From the NCBI GenBank assembly GCA_003255025.1, contig QANY01003934.1, forward strand, positions 1,488,001 through 1,552,000: a stretch of 64,000 nucleotides of DNA, given 5' to 3'. Shown one piece after another: positions 1 to 10,842 of the stretch. This DNA is from Datisca glomerata. Its lineage: Eukaryota > Streptophyta > Magnoliopsida > Cucurbitales > Datiscaceae. The notes beneath the pieces were generated by a model. That model saw only the letters and a list, made by a program, of their open reading frames with translations, was not told where the DNA came from and ran no database searches. The stretch's first letter is position 1. Each line of letters opens with the position of its first letter. The position numbers and the translations under genes were made by a program.

Positions 1-360
1 AATGGATGGTTTATTTTCTGAATATATAAGCAAGACGAGGAAGCGGAGCTGTCGTATAAACGGTAGCTTCCCCCGACCGACTAAAATACAACAGTCGCGA
101 CCTACTTTGATTCAAAAGAAAGGCGAAGGGTTTGGCAACAAGCAAACGGCTTTCTATCATAGTTGCAAGGGTTCCAAACCTTAACTACTTAATTGAGTAC
201 CAAAGGCTTCTTTCGGTTGGTTTCATAAGGGGGCTGTTCACTACAAGCTATCAGCGTTGTCTTAGATTGAATATTGTATGGTGACTTTTAGGTTTAGACT
301 TTGTTCTTTATTTTTTCCTTAGCTTGCCTAAGCCATTTTGGGTATAGAATTTTTTTAATT
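1..360. other. Unassigned sequence at left edge
   Basis: The first 180 bases are richer in G+C than what follows and read as one open frame of 60 codons, but I recognise no protein family in it and see no splice or promoter context. The rest is AT-rich. It may be the cut end of a larger element lying outside the window. Confidence 0.3.
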
Positions 361-436
361 TTATTTTGGAATATCATGTTGTATAATTCCGATCGTGAGA
401 AGACGAAGAACTCACGAGACGAATAAGGAAGAAAAA

Positions 437-576
437 TTCTAGAACCGGCCGTTAGATCGCCGGTAGTGGTTGATGGTGGTGGTGACGGCGGTGGATGGGG
501 GCGGTGGTGGGAGAGTCCTATCGTCGGAGGTAATTGTTGTTACTACAAGGGAAGTTTCGTAAAAACTCTGATACCA
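437..576 (-). mobile_element. Copia retrotransposon leader and primer-binding site, minus strand
   Basis: Read on the minus strand, 576 to 565 gives TGGTATCAGAGT, one base from the initiator-Met tRNA primer site (TGGTATCAGAGC) used by most plant Ty1/Copia elements. The bases that would follow it (about 530 to 437) are rich in CCACCACC and GCCGTC-like triplets, as is the untranslated leader of the plus-strand Copia element at 4436-4560. This suggests the 5' end of a related element in the opposite direction, with its LTR to the right of 577. No gag frame survives to the left. Confidence 0.5.
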
Positions 577-1500
577 TATTACCCCATCCCTACGATGTGT
601 TATGAAAACCCAATTCCTATCCCTATCTTTTAAATTTTAATTTTTGATTTTTAATTTTTGAAATTTTGAATTTTGAATTTTGAATTTTGAATTTTGAATT
701 TAAAATTTGAAATTTAATTTCTAAAAGGATAATTATCTATTTTAATTTTTTTAAATTAAAATTAATTAATTGATGGGATTTGACCCAAGTTTGACTAGTC
801 ATCAAATTATTTTTTGACAATCAAATTCAATTAATTTTAAAAGGATAAATAATGAGATTATTTAATTAGAAAAAATAGTTTATCTTAATTAAAATGGTTT
901 TGATCAAATCTTGAAGATTATGAAGATGGACATTTGGTGGAGAGTGGGCTATTTAAGAAATATGTATTCTTGAAGTCCTCTTTGTAATTATTTCTATTTT
1001 TCAATAGTTGTAATCTAAAAATACCAAGCAGTCACTCAGTTAATCATTTGTTTATCTAATTATTAAATAAATGTTTATTAATCTTATTGGTAACATGACC
1101 ATGCATTAGTCGATCACATGCCATACATGAAACCTCACACAGTTTTATTTAATTATGCATCTCATTAGTAGAAACTTGATTGATTAGGACTTTTCTAATA
1201 TGTTTATATGAATTATTTTGAGAAATCAATTACAAGTAAACTGCTAGGTTTTAATTGGTTAAAATTTGGTAATCACACCACTCTAAAGGCTATTGTAACA
1301 TTTAGGATAACTAACTTTATTTAAAGAGTTTTATTAAAATTTGATGAATGTAATTAATTAGTTAATCTAAGTCCACCTAATTATAACTTAGGCTATTTAG
1401 AAGGTTAAATGAACTAAGACAAATTAGGGTTATTTTCACTAGTAAGCCATTTGATCTCCATCAAAGTCTGCATGCTTTTTCTTGAATCAATACAAAAAAA
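577..1500. other. AT-rich stretch, possible decayed LTR
   Basis: There is no coding frame. Positions about 625-720 hold a low-complexity run built from repeats of TTTTGAATT/ATTTTGAATTT. If the primer site at 565-576 is real, some of this should be the minus-strand 5' LTR, but I could not find a second copy or a clear far border. Confidence 0.3.
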
Positions 1501-1626
1501 TTTAGTAAATTTATTTCCAGATCTAGATCGGGGCGAATGTCTGAGATATAAAGTCAATATATCTATATGTAGGTACCCAAAGCAATTCGCTTATAAATTC
1601 AATTCGTGATGATCATAATTAGAATT

Positions 1627-1690
1627 TGGGGTGGGCTTACTACTTAGATGCTTTCGGCAATTATCCAATCCGCACTTAGCTACCTAGTGT
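1627..1690 (-). pseudogene. Plastid 23S rRNA 3'-region fragment (NUPT)
   Basis: The plus strand reads as the complement of the 3' part of chloroplast 23S rRNA. It includes TTGGGGTGGGCTTACTACTT and TAGATGCTTTCGGCAATTATCC, then a diverged TCCGCACTTAGCTACCTAGTG. From memory of plant plastid 23S genes the first 30 bases are essentially exact and the rest shows scattered, mostly transition-type changes. The fragment is too short to function. It sits directly beside a piece of plastid infA that is not its neighbour in plastid genomes, so this is nuclear plastid DNA (NUPT) rather than an rRNA gene. Confidence 0.7.
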
Positions 1691-1709
1691 TTGATGGGGT
1701 GTCACCTGA

Positions 1710-1830
1710 AATGAAAGAACATAAATGGAATCATAAAGTTTTAATTACTAAACCACTTTTCGATGGTATGCTCCCGGTTCGTTTCGCGGTAAGGGCTATA
1801 ATTCTAGATTATATTTCAAGACGGATTTGA
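1710..1830 (+). pseudogene. infA: Fragment of plastid translation initiation factor 1 (infA), NUPT
   Basis: The frame starting at 1710 reads MKEHKWNHKVLIT, then LFDGMLPVRF, then IILDYISRRI. About half of the 39 residues match plastid IF-1 (family pattern MKEQKW-H-GLITES, GMFRVRL, LILGYVSGRI). The DNA is also close to plastid infA in blocks such as GGTTTAATTACT and ATTCTAG-TTAT-TTTCA. IF-1 is normally about 77 aa and an OB-fold protein of the 30S initiation complex. Here the similarity stops after codon 40, the middle of the strand 3 region is scrambled, and the next bases (TGA) end the frame. There is no transit peptide, so it is not a working nuclear transfer. Confidence 0.75.
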
Positions 1831-2404
1831 CCTATTTCAAATTCATACCACTTTTTAGAATTATTTGAACTTTGATGTAAAAGATTGTCATTAAGGTGGA
1901 GAATTGAACCAATAATTCTCTTTCTTTATCATCAATTCGATGAATCATTTCTTTAGACATAAGACGATTATGTAAACACTTACTCGAAATCAGATTCTAT
2001 TGTGGAATTAATTGATTATTAAGAATATAAACACATTTTCCTAAAATAATGAGTTGGAGAAGGTTGACATGTCAATGTAACCTAAGATCTCATAAAATCA
2101 TAATTAGGCTTTGAGTGAATAATTGTGACTTGACCAAATAAGTGATTTTTTATTATTAAGAGAGAAAATATAAGATATTTTGAGTTTTAATTAAAAAAAA
2201 TGAGAATGTCTCATAGACAGTCTAACATTAATCTGACCAACCCTAAGGTGACACATTGATTGTTAGGTTGTCTTATCATGAATTAGTAAATGTTAAATTT
2301 ATGCGTTTAATATGTTGCATTCATGCATCACGTTTACTTTCCAAATTCTTGATATTTATTTCAATTATATTAAATTATGTATGTTTTATTTTTCAATTAT
2401 TATT
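1831..2404. other. Non-coding AT-rich stretch upstream of a Copia gag
   Basis: I see no gene. It may hold the decayed 5' LTR or leader of the Copia-A gag that follows, but no TGGTATCAGAGC-like primer site is visible. Confidence 0.3.
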
Positions 2405-3410
2405 ATGTCTACCATGAGAAAATTTATTACTGCTTTACTTGCACTTGAGAAATTAAATGGTGATAATTGCATAAGATGGAAGTCAAATTTAGACTTGATG
2501 TTAATTTTTGAGAACCACAAATTTGTTCCTAATGATGAATGTCCTTAAGAGCCGCTGCCAATGCCCCTAAGAATGTTAGGGACAAGTTTGATGCTTGGAT
2601 TCAATCCAACAAAAAAGTTAAGTGCTACATGCTTGTGAGTATGAATGATGTTCTGAGAACCAAGCATGAAAGCATGAAAACTACTTATAAGATTATGGAA
2701 TCTTTACAGGCGATGTTTGGGCAGCAGTTTGATCAAAGTCATCATGAGGATACTAGGATCTACATGACAACCAAGATGAAGAAAGGTACTTCCATGCGTG
2801 AACATGTTTTGAACATTATCAGTATAATGCATGAGGCACAAGTACATGGGGCTACCATTGATGAGCAAACTTAAGTCAGCATTATACTTGAATTTCTCAC
2901 ACCTGCTTTTTATGCATTCACAATCAACTTTGTTATAAACAATTTGAAATTCAACATGACCCAATTGTTGAATGAACTGTGAACTTTTGAGTCACTCAAC
3001 AAGAGTATGACCAAAGAGGGCGAGGTAAATGTTGCTGAGCAAAAACTTTCTTCCAATGCTATTAAGAACAATAAAAGGAAGAAGAATAATGGTAAGGACT
3101 AGAGTAAGAACAAAAGAGGAAAGAAATCCAAAAATTCACCCATGGCCAAGAAGAACAAATGAGACATCAAACCCAAGGGAAAGTGTTTCCATTGTGAAGT
3201 TAAAGATCACTTGAAGAGAAACTGTAGCAAGTAAATCTCGCTGAGTTAAAAAAGAAAGGTAAATCTAATTTACTTGTACTTGAAGCTTGTTTAGTGGAAT
3301 ATGATTCGTCATCCTGGATATTGAACTCATGAGTCACTAACCATGTATGTTCTTCTTTACAGAGGCTTGATTCGGCAAGAGAGCTTGTTGATAGCTAGGT
3401 GATAATGAGA
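2405..3410 (+). mobile_element. Copia-A: gag and protease-start remnant of a Ty1/Copia retrotransposon
   Basis: Translation from the ATG at 2405 gives a typical plant Copia gag: an N-terminal LNGDNCIRWKSNLDLML block, then after a stop (CAA-to-TAA type) and one-base shift near 2545 the stretch AWIQSNKKVKCYMLVSM, then MFGQQF, then KKGTSMREHVLNI. It ends with a complete CX2CX4HX4C zinc knuckle, CFHCEVKDHLKRNC, encoded near 3187-3230. Frame continues into the protease start, WILNS followed by a stop where family members read WILDSGATNHVCSS. The catalytic Asp is thus Asn and the Gly codon is a stop. At least six stops or shifts are present. The element ends abruptly near 3410; integrase, RT and LTRs are missing. 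Confidence 0.85.
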
Positions 3411-3469
3411 ATTGGCAGTGATCAAAACTATGGTGAGATTAGCACTTCAATATTTGGGAATTTACTTAA

Positions 3470-4085
3470 GGTTGCAACACTGATCAAAACTCTGTCAAGC
3501 ATTTCTTGAATGAAAGCCTCTCCTTGCCTTTTATTCCTCCATGTAAAATAAACACCATTTTGCTTTCAGATCCAAAAGATCACACCTATTAATGTAATCT
3601 CTAAACTTTCTTGCCCATTGTCAAATGGCCTTCCTCCTTTTTTCCATCAGAGTAGGGTAACTCATTCAAGTCTCCTGCTAGAGTCTAGGGGTCGTGACTG
3701 TTAGAGGAAGATGCTGCTATTTTCTCAAGACCATACACCCTTTTAGATTCAGACCTTTTACCATAAAAGAAAGTCATTCTACCATAATCCGCAACACATA
3801 AGTCAGTTTTATTATTTGAAGCAGAGTTACATTGGACACTGAAAGTAGGATTCCAATAAAGAAATAGACCATCAGAGAGGCCTATGGGATATATTTAGTG
3901 AAAGAAATCAAATTTAAGTTTTTTAATCAAGTGACTAATTCTTGGTTTCTTCATTTTGGTCTCCATTTAGAAAATCATTTGGAGTATGTAAAGATGCAAA
4001 GCATCTTTTAGTGCCTGAACTGTCAAGGAGCTCTCAAATCTTGACAATTCCATATCAGGACATTAATGGCTCCTTGGGCGTCTTT
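3470..4085 (-). mobile_element. LINE (L1-type) ORF2 endonuclease remnant
   Basis: Read from 4065 leftward, frames carry the order of blocks seen at the start of plant L1/LINE ORF2: NVLIWNCQDLRAP (family -LSWNCRGLG-P), METKMKKPRI, then DGLFLYWNPTFSVQ (family GGL-LLW), FYGKRSE, LAGDLNELPYSDGKK (family GDFNE), and LDLKAKWCLFYMEE followed by ARRGFHSRNA (family LDLG--G--FTW-N). These are APE-type endonuclease motifs; the protein nicks target DNA during retrotransposition. Several stops and frameshifts are present and the reverse transcriptase that should follow is absent. It abuts Copia-A on one side and Copia-B on the other. Confidence 0.75.
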
Positions 4086-4277
4086 TCTAAGTCCATGATT
4101 ACTCTCTAAGGTGCATATTTAAAACATGGATTCCAACTAAACATCATGAAAAGGACGATACGGGACATTCTAACCTGAATTTTTAGGGCTCATCCCAATC
4201 GCGTCCCGTCCAACAAATGTGGATTGGTCAATGGGACGGGATCGTCCCGTCTCAAGTAAAAAACATCATCCTGGTTC

Positions 4278-4421
4278 TGTTGGATAATAATGTTTGTCTT
4301 TTCTTTACCTTTCTAATATTTAAGGGTATTTTAATATTTTTAGCTTTCTCATCCATGTGTCTAAATACCCCATTTACTCTCTCATTTTTAATCAATTAGT
4401 ATAAATATTTTGGTTTTCTAG
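4278..4421 (+). repeat. 5' LTR of Copia-B
   Basis: The segment begins TGTTGGATAATAATG and ends directly before a primer-binding site at 4423. At about 144 bp it is short for a Copia LTR but this class exists. It contains a TATAAATATTTT promoter-like stretch near 4400. I found no second copy at the far end of the element, so the 3' LTR has been lost. Confidence 0.65.
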
Positions 4422-4422
4422 T

Positions 4423-4435
4423 TGGTATCAGAGCC
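4423..4435 (+). other. Primer-binding site of Copia-B (initiator tRNA-Met type)
   Basis: TGGTATCAGAGCC is a perfect match to the site complementary to the 3' end of plant initiator Met-tRNA that primes minus-strand DNA synthesis of Copia elements. It lies one base after the LTR. Confidence 0.85.
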
Positions 4436-4777
4436 TAACTCAAACCCTAACTCTAATTTTAACCCTAGCCTACCACCTATCACTACTACAGCTACCAGAT
4501 AGCGCCTACCACCACCAGACAGTGCTGGCCACCACCACCTGCGGCCGTCAAAGATCATTTTTTATTCTTTCTACCTTTGTTTTTTTAAAGTGGTTAGATT
4601 TTCCTAGGCTGTGTGCTGACGAGACCTATGATTTTTTGTATTTTTTGGATTGTTATGGCTTAGACCACAGTTTGATCACTCGTTTGGTGACTTTTTAATG
4701 ATATAAAAGGTTGTGTTCAATCTTTCTTCATCTCTCCATCGGATTTTCTTGGAAATTTATGTAGATTTCTTGGATTT

Positions 4778-5712
4778 GTGATGTTTGGATCTTCACATGC
4801 TGCTTTTACGGCTGTTGCTAAGCCAGATTTGGCTTATCCCGTGTCTGGTGGAAGAATTTATAGCATCATTTTGAATGGACAAAATTTTATTGTTTGGTCT
4901 CAATTGTTGTGGTTATTTCTTAGTCGACAGGGTACGAGTTTTTCGCTTCAAGAACATGTTCCTCGCTCTAAAGAGGAAGCCTAGTGGGATGTTGATAACT
5001 GTTTGATATTAGGATGGATGTTTGGATCTATGGAGTCTACGGTCTATAATATGTGTATGTATCATGAGACGGTTGCTTATTTGTGGAATGCTTTGACTGC
5101 ATGTATGCCCATTCGAGGAATGAGGCTCGATATTTTGAGTTCTATCAGGAGATTGCTACTGCCAATCAGGAAAGACTTAGATTGAATGTTGCTCAATTTT
5201 TTAGATATTTACGTGTACAGTGGGAAGAGATGACTCAATATGAACCAGTCACTAAATATATGGCTCATGTAACAGTCAAGAGGCTAGATCTTCATCACAC
5301 ATATACATTTCTGATCGGGCTTAAGCCTGAATTTGAGTCACTTCATACCCGGATCATTAATTCCTCTCCTATGCCATCCTTGCTTGAGACATTTGCCATA
5401 GGTGATGGAGATGAGCATCAGTGTCTTATCTCGATCCCGAATCTCATCCCTTCCACTGCTAGTAATAATTATCAGATGGCTCTTGGTGCTCGTGGTTTCT
5501 CTAGTTCTTGTCCTCCAGTTAGGAGGAAATTTTGTCACCATTGTGGGAACAATAGTCATATCAAGGATACTTGTTGGAAGCTTCATCCCGAGTTGCGTGC
5601 TCAATTTCATAAGAAGATTATTATACCCACTATATTGACAGTCGTAGCTATTACTTCTATAGCCACCAGTAATTCAGTCGAGTCAATTGTCCCTACATAT
5701 CTCAGCAATTGA
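4778..5712 (+). pseudogene. Copia-B gag polyprotein, broken
   Basis: Three overlapping frames rebuild the order of a gag of the UBN2/retrotran_gag family: an N-terminal NGQNFIVWSQ block, FLSRQG, then a stop at 4982; then LILGWMFGSM, YLWNAL; then from 5083 in another frame FEFYQEIATANQ, FFRYLRVQWEEM, LIGLKPEFE. It finishes with a zinc knuckle CHHCGNNSHIKDTCW near 5530-5575, with the CX2CX4HX4C spacing intact. Gag would package the RNA in virus-like particles. At least one stop and one frameshift exclude function. Confidence 0.8.
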
Positions 5713-5739
5713 GACCAAGTAGAAGCTTTACAGGCTCAT

Positions 5740-7079
5740 GTGTCTCGTCTCATATCTCAGCAGACTCCTACTATTGCTACTACTCTTGCCTATGATCATT
5801 CTGCCTCCATTGCGTTAGGTACTTCCACTACACTTCATATTCGTACTGAGTCACCTACATGGATCTTGGATTCTGAGGCAAATGATCATATGACTTGTGA
5901 GTTATCATTTTTCTCTACACCATTGGAACCTGTTAAAGGTTCGACATAGTTATCTTATGGTTCTCAGACTGTTGTGAGCGGTAGAGGGACTGTACAACTG
6001 TATCCTAAAATTACTCTCATCTCTGTTTTTCATTTTCCTAAATTTTGCTATGAAAATTTTATCTATTAGTCGCCTAGTCAAAGCTCTAGATTGTGTTGTC
6101 ATTTTTTTAATTGAGCGTTGTTTTTTGCAGGGCCGTCATACGAAGAGGAAATTTGGCAGGGGGTATGAGCGGGATGGACTATACTACTTTGGGGATCCAC
6201 CTCCCTTCAACCACCATATCCTATTATTCAATTTTCCTCTTCTATTATTTTTTATTTTCCTGTTTCCATTCTTTTAGACACTTACATTTGTAGCATGCCC
6301 GTTTGTGACATGTCAATTTTCAATATCTTTATTCATTATTTCCTTCATTTATTAATGCACGTAAACACTTTCGATTTAAATATGAAATTTACAAGCTTTC
6401 CAAACATTACTATAAGTCTTATATTTCTTGCATGAATATATTTGCTGATGTGTTTAATCTAATTCACTTTGATGTTTTGGGTCTCTCTCATGTTACTTCT
6501 ATGTCTTCACGTCAATATTATGTCACGTTTATTGATGATTTTTCTAGATGTACGTTGGTTTGTTTTCTTAACAAAAAATCCGATGTCTCACATGTGCTTA
6601 AACAATTTCTTACTATGATCAAAACCCAGTATCAAACTATTGTTCGATCGGTTTGTTCTAATAATGGGGGGAGTGTATTTCGAGTGATCTTGTCTCTCAT
6701 CTTTCCAGTCTTGGGATTCTTCAGCAATAACATGTACATATGCTCCTTAACAATATGGGGTAGTTTAGTGCAAGAATCGCCACCTCATGGGCATTTCTCG
6801 TTGCCTTCTTAAAGGAATATTGGTTCCTCAATTTTTTGGGGACATGTCTGTTTTCACTGCAACATATTTGATTAATAGAGTTCCTAGTCGAATCTTGGGA
6901 AGGCAAACTCTTTTAGGTATTCATCATCCCGAAAAACCCATTTTCTCTATAATTCCTTGTGTCCTTGGCTGTGTTTACTTTGTTCAAAACAAGATTCCTA
7001 CTCGAACAAAGTCGGACGATAAGTCTATCTGTTACATGTTTATCGGATACTCATCTCAGTCCAATGAGTATGATGATTG
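5740..7079 (+). pseudogene. Copia-B protease and integrase, broken
   Basis: Protease is recognisable by WILDSEANDHMT near 5860-5895; the usual DSG catalytic triad has become DSE. After several shifts comes the pre-integrase block LSISRLVKALDC and GYERDGLYYFGDPPP, then the integrase core from 6432: FDVLGLSHVTSMSS, YYVTFIDDFSRCT (family YYVTFIDDFSR) and VCSNNGG, where the second catalytic Asp (family TDNGG) is Asn. The segment VPQFFGD, TATYLINRVPSRILG appears from about 6820. The region between, which should hold the catalytic Glu, is scrambled. Confidence 0.8.
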
Positions 7080-7639
7080 AATCCCTCATCTAAACGGTTT
7101 ATTTCATCTTTGGATGTTACCTTTTAGAAGAATACCCCATTCATTTCTGGTTTCATTGGTGTTAGGACTGGCCTCCCATCTGTGGAGGATCTTCCTCGTC
7201 ATATCCCTATTATTGACCCCCCTAATATGGATGCTCTCATTATTTCTACTACTTCTTTGACTCCTATTGCAGGTCCTCCTACCAAGGTGTATAGTCGTCG
7301 CTCTCATCTCTCTGTGTTGGACTCCTTTATGAATGAAGGTACTGATCTTCCCCTATCTTAACGGTATCCTTTACGGGACCATCGCCCCCTAATCGTCTCA
7401 CTCTATCATGTTCTATTGACCACCCTATTGGGAATCATATTTCGTATAGTACTCAATCCAGTTCCTTTTAGGGATTTGTCAGTCACATTGATTCTATTGC
7501 GATGCGATCTGTCGCGAAGCAACACGAGACCCACGGTGGGTGGCAAGATATTCATATTGAGGACTTGGTTGCTTTGCCTTAGGGGGAGAAAATGTTTGAA
7601 TTTCATTAGGTATTTAATCTTAAATATAATGTCGATGGA

Positions 7640-8535
7640 AGTGTTAATCGATATAGGGCATACCTAGTCGCTAAAGGGTTAACTCCTATTCCTAGCAAAG
7701 ATTTCAATGCAACCTTTGCTCCTATTGCAAAACTCACTATTGTTCATCTTATTATCTCTGGCTGTATCTCACTCCTGGACCTTGCATTAGATGGATGTAA
7801 AAAATGCCTTCTTTAATGGTGATTTGGATGAGGTTATTTATATGGATGTGCCTCTGGGTTTTCAGGCTGAGGGAGAGTATTCAGGGAAAGTATGTCGTCT
7901 GCGAAAATTCTTGTATGAGTTGAAACAGTCTCTGCATGCTTGGTTTGCTCGATTTTGTGCAGTAGTGCTTGAGTTGAGGTTTATTTGATGTCACTCTGAT
8001 CATTGACAGAATTCATTAGGGCAATGTGTCATCTTCTTTGTGTATATAGATGATATCATCTTGACTGGTGATGAGAGTACCAACATTACTAAGGTAAAAA
8101 AAGATCTTAGTTCAACTTTTGATATCAAGGATTTAGGGGGCTAAAATATTTTTGCGTATTGAGGTTGCTCGTTCCAAGGCATGTATCTCTCTTTCCCAGT
8201 AGAAGTATGTTCTTGACATTCTTGTTGATACTGGGATGTTGGGATGTAGACCTACATCTACACCTATGGATCCAAATGTCAAACTTTCAGCTGAATCAAG
8301 TGAATTATGCATGCTCCTTGAACTTCACATTTGGATGTAGTTTACCGCATTTTGAGGTAATATCTCTTTTTAGGTAAGACACCCGATGTGTCTTGCTTTA
8401 TTGATGCTGACTATGTTGGGTCAAAGATAGATAGAAGATCTACATTTGGTATTTGTACTCTCTATGGTAATCTTTTTCTCTCTTGAAAAAACAAGAAGCA
8501 GTCTGTGGTTTCTCTGCTGGGATTTTCTAATGAGG
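7640..8535 (+). pseudogene. Copia-B reverse transcriptase and RNase H, broken
   Basis: Pieces in order: YRAYLVAKGLTPI region near 7650, FAPIAKLT near 7715, the palm block MDVKNAFFNGDLDEVIYMD from 7791 with VCRLRKFLYELKQS, and VYIDDIILTGDE near 8040, so the YxDD catalytic motif is intact as YIDD. FDIKDLGG follows near 8120. RNase H is seen as FIDADYVGSKIDRRSTFGIC near 8400-8455 (family DADWAG---RRSTSGY-). Frame breaks occur near 7988, 8148 and 8485. The RNase H domain is cut off. Confidence 0.8.
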
Positions 8536-8545
8536 GTTAATTTGA

Positions 8546-9388
8546 ACCATGCATTCTTTTTAGAATTATATTAAGAAAGAACATTCATAATAATGAGAAT
8601 GACATATGAGCCAATTATATTTAGGATTAAGTGTGTCTTGATTAGATAAATACACATTTATAGTTTGAGTTGCAATGAAGGTGATAGTTTATAAATAGGA
8701 TTGCGAAATTGCAGAGCTACATTATCCTAGGCAAGAGGTTTTGGAGTAGTATTCAGTAATTCTACATATATATATATGATTTTATGAAATATCTTTTGAT
8801 TTTACAAAATCTTATACACACAGAGTATCATTTCTCCTCTTTAAAAAAAACATGTATATCTCTCCTCCCTTTCGCCTCATGTCCCTTTAAAATGACTTCT
8901 CGTCATGTCATTTTGAGATATCTAAAACGGTAACACATTTCAGAAAACTTCTCCCTTCCAATCACATTTCCCCAAGTTTTCATTTTCTGGAATAAACATG
9001 ATTTATGCTTTCATTCTGTGTGGTAAAGTTTGTGTACGAGTTTAGTTCACCCCAACAATGATCGTGGTGCATGATAGGTAATGGTTTCGTAGTTGCATAT
9101 TCGGAGATAGAAGCCAATGTCCTCGAACACCCACCGTGAGGAGGGAAATCTTTTTTTTTTTTTTTTGAGATTGTGATACACAGCTCTCAGCTTCATTCAT
9201 TATTCCAAATTTCTCTATTTTAAACATTTTGTATCGTATTTCTCAATTCAGTCTATGTAATTCTTCAGATTTGTGATTGTAGTTTTCATATTCACATTAT
9301 GTCTTCTATTATGTGAAAATACCTATCATGTATAACACATTCTTCTAGGTATGCAGTTCTGCCATGATAACTCATAAAAAACAGTATG
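8546..9388. other. Intergenic stretch between Copia-B and CACTA-1
   Basis: I see no gene. There is a short TA run near 8768-8780, a small palindrome (AAAATGAC/GTCATTTT) near 8890-8915 and a run of 17 T near 9150-9166. Confidence 0.4.
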
Positions 9389-9419
9389 CACTACAAAATA
9401 AATTACTTTTTATAGAGGG

Positions 9420-9490
9420 TAAACAGTCTTATAAAAAATATTTTATAGCGTTTCAGAAAACCCAATGTCCGAACGCTATAAAAAGTCTGG
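9420..9490. repeat. Left subterminal repeats of CACTA-1
   Basis: Copies of TTTATAGCGTTTC and its complement GAACGCTATAAAA lie within 100 bases of the left end. The same motif dominates the right end and the ends of CACTA-2. Confidence 0.7.
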
Positions 9491-10467
9491 AATTTTCTGT
9501 AGGGTTCAAGAAGCCATGTTTACCGGTAATGTTACAAGACATTGAATACTCCATAATCACAAAAAAAAGATAGTTTTTTCAAGTAACCTCAAATTAAATA
9601 AATGTTACAAGTTACAAACTATGCCTTAAGTGTTGCTATAACCTATATGTTATTGTTACATAAGAAAATAAGACAAGAGATCATCCAGAAACTAACATCT
9701 AAGCTGATTTACCTTCCCAGACCTTTGATCAGGAACTTTGAAGCTAAATATTGTCTTCAACCCAGGAGCAAGTTAATCAACGATAATGGTTGTGGAAGTT
9801 GATAAAAACACACAATTTCAGTATAAATATATAAACAGTCAAATAAGGCATAGTAGTGGGAAATACCAAAACAACAATATCATAGATGATTGAGACTAGA
9901 AATTCTAGAAAAAGGAAGTGAAAATGTGATCTCATAAAGAATGAAAAGAGGTTGATGATAGTGTGCATTAGACAAATTTGTTTCTTTCAAAGATTTTGTA
10001 ATATCCCCTTATTAATCATGTTATACCTGTAAAGCAAGAATGAATCATAACAAACATGCCATTAATAATTTATCAAATACAAATACAAAGTTTGAAAACA
10101 TGCTTTAAAACAAAGAGATACCATGCCAACTGCCACCTAAATCTTTGGGATATTAAAAGCATAATCTGATTAAAGATACTTCTTAGAAAATGGATTGTTT
10201 AAATTTTTATTATGCCCCCACCCCTTAAAAAAGACAAAATTTAGAAACACATGAGGAGGACGTCAAATATACTTACCATCTCAAATATATAGTTTATGCC
10301 CTGGTATTTTCAAATAAATATCCATAGTAGCTTAAAATTAAGGGATCCAATCAAGAAAAAAATACTGAGGTAGACTGAAAGGAGAAAGAATAGTTCATTC
10401 AACCCACACTATTTTTTCGGTATCCAATATACAATATAATCTAGAAGATCTTGGGGAAGATCAGACA

Positions 10468-10842
10468 GTTATCCCTAGAGTAAATTTTATCCGTGAGCGA
10501 TGACCCTTCCACTCGGCATCGTCGGATCACTAAGGCTGACTTTCGTCCCTACTCGACGGGTGGGTCATGCAGTCAAGCTCCCTTCTGCCTTTGCACTCGA
10601 GGGTCAATCTCTGGCTGGTCCAAGGAAACCTTTGCACGCCTTCGTCACCTCTTGGAAGGCCTATGCCCCATAGAAACTGTCTACCTAAGACTGTCCCATT
10701 GGCCTGTAGGTCCTAACACAAGGTTATAATTCTAGCTCTTCCAGAGTGGTATCTCACTAATGGCTCAGGCCCCTCGGAAGGAGGCATTCTTCACCCTCCA
10801 CCTAAGTTGCACAGGAAAGGCCCAAAGCCGATCCTAGGGATC
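10468..10842 (-). pseudogene. Plastid 23S rRNA fragment inside CACTA-1
   Basis: The plus strand is the complement of about 375 bases of chloroplast 23S rRNA. Diagnostic blocks include GTTATCCCTAGAGTAA, CGTCGGATCACTAAGG, CTCGACGGGTGGGTC, CAAGCTCCCTTCTGCC, CAAGGAAACCTTTGCACGCC, CCCCATAGAAACTGTCTACC, TCTAGCTCTTCCAGAGTGG and CACAGGAAAGGCCCAAAGCC. Differences from the remembered plastid sequence are mostly C-to-T and G-to-A transitions, as expected of methylated nuclear DNA. It covers part of domains IV-V only and has no promoter, so it is a relic. Its position well inside the two CACTA ends means that it was either captured by the transposon or inserted into it. Confidence 0.9.

Larger units (their letters stand above)
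4278..8545 (+). mobile_element. Copia-B: decayed Ty1/Copia retrotransposon lacking its 3' LTR
   Basis: Order of parts is 5' LTR, primer site, leader rich in CCACCA triplets, gag, protease, integrase, RT, RNase H, the Ty1/Copia order (integrase before RT). All parts are in plus orientation and interrupted by frameshifts and stops. Similarity ends inside RNase H near 8545 without a polypurine tract or 3' LTR, so the element is 3'-truncated. It cannot encode any complete protein. Confidence 0.9.

Noticed and set aside
1..184. Possible mitochondrial gene fragment
   Set aside because: Base composition is suggestive, but I could not match the 60-residue frame to any organelle protein.
4150..4255. 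Possible MITE with GGGACGGGATCGTCCCGTC palindrome
   Set aside because: The palindrome is real, but no matching terminal repeats or target duplication could be placed.
10493..10729. 78-codon plus-strand open frame with Arg/Ser-rich translation
   Set aside because: It is the complement of plastid 23S rRNA, so the frame is an accident of rRNA sequence.
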